Below are positions 1 through 4,901 of a stretch of DNA of 5,557 nt, piece after piece; the first letter of the stretch is position 1, and the number at the start of each line of letters is the position of its first letter. Below the pieces are notes generated by a model. The model had not been told where the DNA came from, did no database searches, and saw only the letters and a list, made by a program, of their open reading frames with translations. The stretch lies in NCBI GenBank assembly GCA_002455215.1, contig DKKK01000215.1, forward strand, positions 865 to 6,421. The letters run 5' to 3'. Origin of the DNA: Anaerolineales bacterium UBA6668. Its GTDB lineage: Bacteria > Chloroflexota > Anaerolineae > Anaerolineales > UBA6668. The translations under genes and the position numbers were made by a program.

Positions 1-181
1 ACTCCGGCATATCGCCAGCCAAAACCCAGCGGCAACCATCTCCATAGGTGCCGCCCACCGTGCGGTCTGAGCCGGTCAGCGCGGTAACTTCAAACCACGG
101 GTGTTTATCCAATAATTGGACAAAACGCTGACCAACTGCGCCTGTTGCGCCCAATACTGCGACTTTTCGTTTATTTGACAT
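1..181 (-). CDS. asd: Aspartate-semialdehyde dehydrogenase, N-terminal part (cut by window edge)
   Basis: NADPH-dependent enzyme that converts aspartyl-4-phosphate to aspartate semialdehyde, the branch-point intermediate for lysine/diaminopimelate, methionine, threonine and isoleucine; cytoplasmic. Only the first 60 codons are present. They show the N-terminal Rossmann strand and nucleotide-binding loop [19 protein letters not shown] (about residues 6-24), then [14 protein letters not shown] and a YGDGCRW segment. The HPWFEV stretch recalls the fungal/archaeal-type branch of the family more than the E. coli Asd (family knowledge from memory). The catalytic cysteine and histidine lie beyond the window. 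The ATG at 181 is supported by a good Shine-Dalgarno AAGGA six bases upstream. It follows the aspartate kinase by 37 bases with no terminator visible, so it is very likely co-transcribed and under the same attenuator. Confidence 0.95.
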   Translation of the reverse strand, partial: MSNKRKVAVLGATGAVGQRFVQLLDKHPWFEVTALTGSDRTVGGTYGDGCRWVLAGDMPE

Positions 182-192
182 GAGATTTCCTT
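182..192 (-). promoter_or_regulatory. Ribosome binding site of asd
   Basis: Minus strand reads AAGGAAATCTC directly before the ATG. AAGGA with a six-base spacer is a strong site and fixes the asd start at 181. The rest of the kinase-asd gap is A/T-rich and shows no hairpin or promoter. Confidence 0.8.
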
Positions 193-218
193 GCTGTTAT
201 TGAACTAAATTTGCTGAT

Positions 219-1637
219 TTAATTTTCACCCACAATTAATTCATGGATGGTGCGTACACTTTCATCGGCATCGGTGGCGCTGGTGACCAAGCTAATGGCA
301 CATTCGCTGGAGCCTTGCGCAATGGCGATGATGTTTAAGCCTTTGTTGCCCAGAGCGCTGAAAATGCGTCCCGAAACGCCCGGCGTGTGTTGCATACCCG
401 ACCCCACTACGGTAACAATCACCACATCGTCTAGCGTGAGAATACTGTCAATATCGCGGCGATGCAGTTCGCGTGAAAATTCTTCTTCAAGAGCGGTAAC
501 TACGCGCCGTCCATCACTGGTGGGTACAGAGAAGCAAATACTTTGTTCACTGGAGGCTTGGGTAATTAAGGTGACGCTGGCATGAGCGCGGGCAACTGCG
601 CCAAAGGTGCGGGCGGCAATGCCCTGCACGCCAATCATGCCACGTCCTTCCACTGTAATCATCGTTTGCCCTTTGATGGCGGTAACCGCTCGCAAGGGGC
701 TGATACTATCGGTGGGAGAACCATCTGGCACGATGAGTGTGGCTTCGCCATTTGGGTCAAAAGTGTTCTTCACCCATAAGGCTGTACCGCTTTCCAAGAC
801 CGGACGGATGGTTTTGGGATGCAAAACCTTTGCCCCGTAGTAAGCCAGTTCGCTCACTTCGCGGTAGGTCACTTTGGGCAGGGTGCGAGCGTTCTTAACC
901 ACACGCGGGTCACCGGTCATCACGCCGGGTACATCGGTCCAAATCCACAATTCATGACTATCCGTACATGCGGCGACAATTGCCCCGCTATAGTCCGACC
1001 CACCCCGTCCGAGTGTAGTGATTGCGCCGTGCTCGGTTGCGCCCAAAAAGCCGGTGATAACTGGTACACTACCGGCTTCCAAGAGCGGGTTTAAGCGAGT
1101 TTGGGTGATCTGGCGGCTGATGAGCATATCGGGGCTGGCAGATTGGAAGACCGAGTCGGTGCGAATTAGTTCGGTTGCCAACACTGCTTCGGCAGAAACG
1201 CCAATCTCGCGCAAGTGAGCGGCAACCACATGGTAGTTGATACGCTCTCCCAAGCTGGAAACCACATCCATTGCACGTGGGCTGGCTTCCCCCAAAATTT
1301 CAATTGCATGGCACAGTGATTTAAATTCGTCAATGTGCGCGGTTAAGCGTCCATACGCGTGGTCTTGCTCGGCTTGGCTGGTGAGCAGTTCAAAAATGAC
1401 ATCGCTGTGCATACGGGTTAGCTCATCGGCAATGCTCTGGTAACGTTTGCTTTGCCCAAGTATTGCCGCTTGCGTGCCTTCGATGAGCAAGTTGGTGACT
1501 TTGGACATGGCAGAAACTACCACAATCACATTTTGCCAGTCTGCTTTGGCAGATTTTATCAACTGAGCGGATTGACGAATGGCAGAAACACTACCGACCG
1601 AAGTGCCGCCAAATTTCATGGTGAGCGTTTTGTTCAT
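219..1637 (-). CDS. lysC: Aspartate kinase, stand-alone, with ThrA-like ACT repeats
   Basis: Phosphorylates L-aspartate with ATP to aspartyl-4-phosphate, the committed step of the aspartate pathway; cytoplasmic. The 472 residues are typical for a monofunctional kinase. The amino-acid kinase domain spans about 7-300: KFGGTSVG (8-15), SSLGERIN (127-134), ITGFLGA (194-200), TLGRGGSDYSGA (208-219), WTDVPGVMTGDPR (233-245) and GAKVLHPKTI (268-277). Two ACT-type regulatory repeats follow (about 320-390 and 400-472), with LITQASSEQSICFSVP (357-372) and NIIAIAQGSSECAISLV (435-451). These motifs recall the threonine-sensitive E. coli ThrA (ITQSSSEYSISF, IAQGSSERSIS), but there is no fused homoserine dehydrogenase. 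The ATG at 1637 has AAAAAAGG ten bases upstream; Met7 is a less likely start because nothing similar precedes it. The gene sits behind a threonine-codon leader and intrinsic terminator and is followed by asd. Threonine as the feedback effector is inferred, not shown. thrA-like would be an equally fair name. Confidence 0.96.
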   Translation of the reverse strand: MNKTLTMKFGGTSVGSVSAIRQSAQLIKSAKADWQNVIVVVSAMSKVTNLLIEGTQAAILGQSKRYQSIADELTRMHSDVIFELLTSQAEQDHAYGRLTAHIDEFKSLCHAIEILGEASPRAMDVVSSLGERINYHVVAAHLREIGVSAEAVLATELIRTDSVFQSASPDMLISRQITQTRLNPLLEAGSVPVITGFLGATEHGAITTLGRGGSDYSGAIVAACTDSHELWIWTDVPGVMTGDPRVVKNARTLPKVTYREVSELAYYGAKVLHPKTIRPVLESGTALWVKNTFDPNGEATLIVPDGSPTDSISPLRAVTAIKGQTMITVEGRGMIGVQGIAARTFGAVARAHASVTLITQASSEQSICFSVPTSDGRRVVTALEEEFSRELHRRDIDSILTLDDVVIVTVVGSGMQHTPGVSGRIFSALGNKGLNIIAIAQGSSECAISLVTSATDADESVRTIHELIVGEN

Positions 1638-1647
1638 TTGATGAATA

Positions 1648-1655
1648 CCTTTTTT
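1648..1655 (-). promoter_or_regulatory. Ribosome binding site of the aspartate kinase
   Basis: Minus strand AAAAAAGG, ten bases before the ATG at 1637. It lies downstream of the attenuator T-run, so it remains accessible only in read-through transcripts. Confidence 0.6.
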
Positions 1656-1673
1656 GAAGTTAGATTTTTAATC

Positions 1674-1703
1674 AAAAAACGCGGAGTTTTGGGCTCCGCG
1701 TTT
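1674..1703 (-). terminator. Intrinsic terminator of the threonine attenuator
   Basis: On the minus strand the arms AAACGCGGAG (1703-1694) and CTCCGCGTTT (1686-1677) are perfectly complementary (10 bp) around the 7-base loop CCCAAAA. The 3' arm runs into an uninterrupted T6 (1679-1674). This is a textbook Rho-independent terminator placed before, not after, the kinase gene, which is what makes it an attenuator. It is also the only terminator visible downstream of the P1 peptidase gene and may catch transcripts from that operon. On the plus strand only three T's follow the hairpin, so it is directional. Confidence 0.93.
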
Positions 1704-1749
1704 GTGTGTGTAGTAAGCTTTTTTTCTACCCATGACAAAACAACGGAGC
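1693..1749 (-). promoter_or_regulatory. Predicted antiterminator, alternative to the terminator hairpin
   Basis: GCTCCGTTGTTT (1749-1738, leader codons 18-21) can pair with AAACGCGGAGC (1703-1693), the 5' arm of the terminator. Pairing gives six Watson-Crick pairs, a G-U, one bulged U, then four more pairs. Further inward pairing of GT with AC and GTAG with CTAC is possible before a loop containing the A-run. Forming this stem ties up the terminator's 5' arm. A smaller upstream hairpin, ACTACGG (1764-1758) with CCGTTGT (1746-1740) and one mismatch, would occupy the antiterminator arm instead and so favour termination. Pairing was worked out by eye; no folding energies were calculated. Confidence 0.72.
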
Positions 1750-1800
1750 ATTGCAGACCGTAGTCAAAGTCATAGTAGTCGTGGTAACATTGAAAAACAT
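1726..1800 (-). CDS. thrL: Threonine-rich leader peptide (24 aa), thrL-like
   Basis: A short reading frame from ATG (1800-1798) to TAG (1728-1726). It begins MFFNV, continues TTTTMTLTT at residues 6-14 and ends APLFCHG. Seven of these nine central residues are threonine, coded by ACC, ACG and ACT, so tRNA-Thr supply would control ribosome movement. The peptide itself probably has no function; its translation is the sensor. E. coli thrL has the same design with a Thr/Ile mixture; here there is no isoleucine, which points to threonine alone as the signal. The ribosome binding site is weak: TGGA about ten bases before the ATG, flanked by a possible TTGG/CCAA mini-hairpin. The position between a strong promoter and a terminator before an aspartate kinase is what makes this call convincing. 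The symbol is by analogy. Confidence 0.88.
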   Translation of the reverse strand: MFFNVTTTTMTLTTVCNAPLFCHG

Positions 1801-1830
1801 GTTGGTTTTTTCCAAAAATTAATTAACGAA

Positions 1831-1860
1831 ATATTACCATAGCCGATTTGAGAAAGTCAA
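1831..1860 (-). promoter_or_regulatory. Sigma-70-type promoter of the leader-kinase-asd operon
   Basis: Minus strand has TTGACT (1860-1855) as -35, an 18-base spacer, and TAATAT (1836-1831) as -10. Each hexamer differs from the consensus at one position. The transcript should begin near A1824, about 24 bases before the leader ATG. The TGA stop of the P1 peptidase gene (1859-1857) lies inside the -35 box, so the two operons are packed with no spare DNA. No operator-like inverted repeat is obvious around it, which fits control by attenuation rather than by a repressor. Confidence 0.85.
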
Positions 1861-2912
1861 GCACTTCGCAATTTCAGCAACATTTCGATAGGAACGCGAT
1901 ACACTTGGTGTCCGCAATAGCCGACCATTGTTTCTGCGCTCGTCATTGCGTTCCAGATTGCTTCTTCGGTGGCATCTGCGGTGGCGTCAAACAAGTCGTT
2001 TAGGTTGTTGTGGTTCACCATCTGTACCGTTTGCAAGCGGTCACTTGGTTCGGTTAGGTGGTTACCTGTGGAAAACGCTAAGAATAAATCGCCACTGCTG
2101 TTGTAGCCGGACCCGCCCACGCGTGCCAGCCCAATGGTTGCCCGCCGTGCCAGCCGTTTGCACTGTACCGGCAAGAGCGGCGCATCGGTGGCAATGATGA
2201 CAATGATGGAACTGGATGATGGTGGGGTTTTCCAGGGGGCAGGCACGCGTGCAATGGGAATCTGTTCGCCCACTGCGATTCCGTTTAGGCGCAGGTTGGG
2301 GCGCAAGCCGTAGTTGGCTTGCACCAGCACGCCCAATGTGTATGTTTGCCCAGCCACCTGCACCAACCGACTGCTTGTGCCAATGCCGCCCTTAAATTCA
2401 TGGCAAATCATGCCGGTTCCGCCCCCTACATTGCCTTCCGCTACTGCACCCCCCCGCGCATTGGCAAGCGCTTCCCGCACGTGGGCTTCTTGTACATGGA
2501 AGGCATTGATGTCGTTCAGCACGCCGTCATAGGTTTCGGCGACTACCGGCAATAGGAAGCCATCCAAATCGCCACGTTCTTCGCATACCTTTACCAGCGT
2601 ATCGCGCACCAAGCCCACCTGATGGGTGTTGGTCAGCCCGATGGGTGAACCCAACATGCCAGATTCTTCTAGCCAAGCAATGCCCGTCATTTCGCCATTG
2701 CCATTAAAGCTGTGATAACCGGCAAAGGCGTAGTCGTGCCAAATGTCGCCGTTGCGCGGCACAATCAGGGTAACACCGGTGCGGGCAATGCGGGGTGTAT
2801 CCGCTAGCAGGGTACTGTGTCCAACCAGTACAGCCGGCACATCCGTGATGGCATTGTGCGCTCCGGTTGGGAATCTGCCGATGGTAAAGCCGAGTTCTCG
2901 TAGGCGGGGCAT
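1857..2912 (-). CDS. P1/DmpA-family (S58) self-processing aminopeptidase
   Basis: Member of the N-terminal-nucleophile family that includes the L-aminopeptidase/D-amidase DmpA and beta-peptidyl aminopeptidase BapA. These enzymes are made as one chain that cuts itself before a serine, which then becomes the catalytic nucleophile; substrates vary and cannot be read from sequence. The 351 residues are near the usual length. Visible motifs: ITDVPAVLVGHSTL (22-35), GNVGGGTGMICHEFKGGIGTSSR (from 160), LVQANYG (196-202, conserved Asn200), SIIVIIATDAPLLP (235-248, predicted nucleophile Ser235), CKRLARRATIGLAR (251-264) and NSSGDLFLAFST (271-282). The residue before Ser235 is serine, within a run of four, where I remember glycine in DmpA and BapA. 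No signal peptide is seen, so it is probably cytoplasmic. The ATG follows the phosphodiesterase stop by two bases without a clear Shine-Dalgarno, suggesting translational coupling. It is the last gene of its operon. Confidence 0.93.
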   Translation of the reverse strand: MPRLRELGFTIGRFPTGAHNAITDVPAVLVGHSTLLADTPRIARTGVTLIVPRNGDIWHDYAFAGYHSFNGNGEMTGIAWLEESGMLGSPIGLTNTHQVGLVRDTLVKVCEERGDLDGFLLPVVAETYDGVLNDINAFHVQEAHVREALANARGGAVAEGNVGGGTGMICHEFKGGIGTSSRLVQVAGQTYTLGVLVQANYGLRPNLRLNGIAVGEQIPIARVPAPWKTPPSSSSIIVIIATDAPLLPVQCKRLARRATIGLARVGGSGYNSSGDLFLAFSTGNHLTEPSDRLQTVQMVNHNNLNDLFDATADATEEAIWNAMTSAETMVGYCGHQVYRVPIEMLLKLRSA

Positions 2913-2914
2913 GG

Positions 2915-3649
2915 CTAAGCGAGTAAACCCAACGCTACATCGGGGCGGTCGGTAAAAATGCCGTCAATGCCCCAATCAAAAAATTGGCGCATTTCGGTGG
3001 GGTCGTTTACGGTATAAGAAGCCACCTTTAATTGTCGGGCGTGGCATTTTTGGATAAATTCGGCAGAGATTTGCTTGTTTTCGGGATGGCGGGCTTGGTG
3101 TGGGATGAATGGGGCAAACCAAGCGTGTGCCAGCCACGGGGATTGGAAAGTTCCGGTAAGCAGTGACAGGGGAATACTGGGTTGTAGGCGATGTGCGCGG
3201 CGCAGGTTTGCCGGGTGAAACGATGAGAAAAATACCTGCTCCTGCATTTTCATCCGATTTACCAGTTCTACCACCTTCTCTACCAAGCGGTCGTTTGGCG
3301 TTTCATAGTTGGTCAGTTCCACATTCACCAGTAGTTTTCTGCGTGCCAAGTCAAACACTTCAGTTAGGGTGGGAATGCGTGTTTTGGCAAACTGTGCTCC
3401 CTTCCATGCACCGGCATCCAGCTTTTTTAGCTCTGCCAACGACTTTTGCCAAACATTGCCCTTGCCGTTGGTGGTGCGGTCGAGTGTTGGGTCGTGGTGT
3501 ACCACCACAAAGCCATCTTCAGAGAGTTTGGCGTCCAATTCAATGGCGGGTGCGCCTATTTTAATGGCTAAATCAAAGGCGGGCAGGGTGTTTTCGGGTG
3601 CATCCCAGCTTGCGCCGCGGTGGGCAATGACTTTTGGAAAATTTAGCAT
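2915..3649 (-). CDS. ugpQ: Glycerophosphodiester phosphodiesterase
   Basis: Hydrolyses glycerophosphodiesters (from phospholipid breakdown) to sn-glycerol-3-phosphate and an alcohol, using a divalent metal on a TIM-barrel fold. At 244 residues and without a signal peptide it matches the cytoplasmic UgpQ-like forms. Family motifs are intact: VIAHRGAS...PENTLPAF (7-25; His10, Arg11, Glu19, Asn20), the metal-ligand pair in IELDAKLSEDG (Glu37, Asp39), VVHHDPTLDRTTNGKG (His52), NVELTN (Glu111), FFSSFHP (140-146), a YTVND segment and the C-terminal WGIDGIFTDRPD. The ATG at 3649 lies eight bases after the CLC gene stop and matches where the family normally begins. No good Shine-Dalgarno precedes it, so translation probably depends on the upstream gene. 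ugpQ is used in the family sense; no glycerol-3-phosphate transporter genes are in the window. Confidence 0.95.
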   Translation of the reverse strand: MLNFPKVIAHRGASWDAPENTLPAFDLAIKIGAPAIELDAKLSEDGFVVVHHDPTLDRTTNGKGNVWQKSLAELKKLDAGAWKGAQFAKTRIPTLTEVFDLARRKLLVNVELTNYETPNDRLVEKVVELVNRMKMQEQVFFSSFHPANLRRAHRLQPSIPLSLLTGTFQSPWLAHAWFAPFIPHQARHPENKQISAEFIQKCHARQLKVASYTVNDPTEMRQFFDWGIDGIFTDRPDVALGLLA

Positions 3650-3657
3650 AGCAACAG

Positions 3658-4893
3658 TTAGGAATTAACAGTGGGTTTGGGAACGTCAACGATTTGGGTG
3701 TGGTAAATGCCAGAATGCCCGGAAACCAAATAGGCAGAAAAACAGGCGATGGCAAGGTAGATGGCAGAGCCAGCGCCAAACAATTCAATACCCATCAGCA
3801 CACAGGCGAGGGGTGTGTTGCTAGCGCCAGCAAAAACGGCTACGAACCCCAATTGTGCCATCCATTGCGGGTCTATGTCAACCCATTTGCCCAATGTGTG
3901 CCCCAGCGTTGCCCCCATCACAAAAAGCGGCGTGACTTCGCCACCCACGAAGCCACTGCCTAGCGTGAGCGCGGTAAACATCAATTTGAGCGCAAAGGCA
4001 TACCACACGACGCCTTCCGCTTGCATACTGGCTTGGATGAGCGGCAAGCTCAAGCCTAGCGTATCGCGTGAACCGACCAGCAGGGCGGCGGCGAGTAGTA
4101 ATACGCCCCCTAGCATGGGGCGGGCAGGGGGATAGGGAATGTAGTCAGAAAAGCTTTGTTTAATGCGGCGAGTGAGCCAAACAAATGCACGGCTGGTTAG
4201 CCCAAAGACCATGCCCGCCAATCCGCTCAGTAGGATCAACTGCCATTGCAGGGGAACACTTACCATGCTAGGGTAGTGGGAATGGCTAGCTCCTAGCCAG
4301 CGGGCTGTCCAATCGCCCACGATAGCGGCGGTTAGCGACATGAGAAAGCCTTCGTACCTGACCCGTCCGATGGCAGATACTTCCATACTAAAAACAAAAC
4401 CAGCCAGCGGTGTGCCAAATACTGAAGCAAACCCACCGCTTACACCCGCCCGCAGGAGCTTCCCGCGCTCCACCCCAGACACTTTCAGCGCGGTACTTAC
4501 CCACTCGGCAAGGCTAGCGCCCATCTGCACGGCTGTTCCTTCCCTGCCCGCCGAACCGCCCACCCAATGGGTTAAGAGCGTGCCGAGCAATACCAGCGGG
4601 GTCATGCGGCGCGGGATGCGGTCGTCAACTTGGCGGTTAAGCGCACCCACCACCAGATGACTGCCCTGACTGGCTTTGCCTGCCCAGTAGTAGTATAAAC
4701 TTCCCACCGCCAGCCCACCCAATGGCAGGAGGTAGACCCACCCGCGCTGGGCTAACCGCAATTCTGTTACCCATTGCAGGCTTATTAAAAAAACAGCGGA
4801 TGCCACCCCAGTCAGGATGCCGACCCAACAGCCAAACAGCAGGTCACGAAGAATGGTGCGTCCCGTGGAAAGCGGAGTGGCAACGATGTGCAA
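3658..4893 (-). CDS. CLC-family anion transporter, possibly of the fluoride/proton antiporter (CLC-F) type
   Basis: Integral membrane protein of the CLC chloride channel/antiporter superfamily: 411 residues with many hydrophobic helices and no additional cytoplasmic CBS domains. Motifs: PLVLLGTLLTHWVGGSAGREGT (from 99; Glu118 is the expected gating glutamate), FGTPLAGFVFSMEV (159-172), GSGFVGGEVTPLFVMGATLG (312-331) and FAGASNTPLACVLMGIELFG (354-373), with Tyr397 near the C-terminus. Three departures from chloride CLCs are visible: GREGT for GREGP, GGEVTP for the usual GxFxP, and QGSHLV where GSGIP would be expected. From memory these mark the fluoride-exporting CLC-F branch; Glu319 and Thr321 would match residues studied in the Enterococcus protein. 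No fluoride riboswitch lies nearby. The best start is TTG at 4893, with GAAGGG 11 bases upstream overlapping the asparagine synthase stop; no ATG fits the expected N-terminus. It follows that gene by eight bases, in one operon. Confidence 0.92.
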   Translation of the reverse strand: MHIVATPLSTGRTILRDLLFGCWVGILTGVASAVFLISLQWVTELRLAQRGWVYLLPLGGLAVGSLYYYWAGKASQGSHLVVGALNRQVDDRIPRRMTPLVLLGTLLTHWVGGSAGREGTAVQMGASLAEWVSTALKVSGVERGKLLRAGVSGGFASVFGTPLAGFVFSMEVSAIGRVRYEGFLMSLTAAIVGDWTARWLGASHSHYPSMVSVPLQWQLILLSGLAGMVFGLTSRAFVWLTRRIKQSFSDYIPYPPARPMLGGVLLLAAALLVGSRDTLGLSLPLIQASMQAEGVVWYAFALKLMFTALTLGSGFVGGEVTPLFVMGATLGHTLGKWVDIDPQWMAQLGFVAVFAGASNTPLACVLMGIELFGAGSAIYLAIACFSAYLVSGHSGIYHTQIVDVPKPTVNS

Positions 4894-4901
4894 AGTGCGG
4901 C

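Larger units (their letters stand above)
1674..1824 (-). promoter_or_regulatory. Threonine attenuator leader RNA
   Basis: The transcribed leader runs from the inferred start near A1824 to the terminator T-run, about 150 bases, close to the size of classical amino-acid attenuators. In order it holds the leader peptide, the overlapping antiterminator arm and the terminator. Expected logic (established for thr/his/trp-type leaders, inferred here): low charged tRNA-Thr stalls the ribosome on the Thr codons at 1785-1774, leaving 1749-1738 free to form the antiterminator. With ample threonine, the ribosome reaches the stop at 1728-1726 and covers part of that arm, so the terminator forms. No T-box antiterminator sequence and no recognisable lysine riboswitch is seen. 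Confidence 0.82.

Noticed and set aside
1674..1703. Hairpin as a plus-strand terminator
   Set aside because: Only three T's follow on the plus strand and no plus-strand gene lies upstream; the six-T run is on the minus-strand side.
1715..1720. AAGCTT palindrome in the leader
   Set aside because: A six-base palindrome is expected by chance; it falls in the antiterminator loop and has no evident role.
1452..1763. Plus-strand open frame of 103 codons across the kinase start and leader
   Set aside because: It lies antisense to the kinase, attenuator and leader, has no recognisable protein motif and no upstream signals. The other plus-strand frames of 60-150 codons under the genes are likewise antisense shadows.
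1674..1824. T-box or lysine riboswitch before the aspartate kinase
   Set aside because: No T-box antiterminator core (UGGNACCGCG-like) is present, the leader is short for either class, and the region is largely occupied by the Thr-rich frame. A peptide attenuator explains all of it.
3573..3788. Minus-strand 71-codon frame overlapping the CLC and phosphodiesterase junction
   Set aside because: It is in a different frame from two well-supported genes and its translation has no family resemblance.
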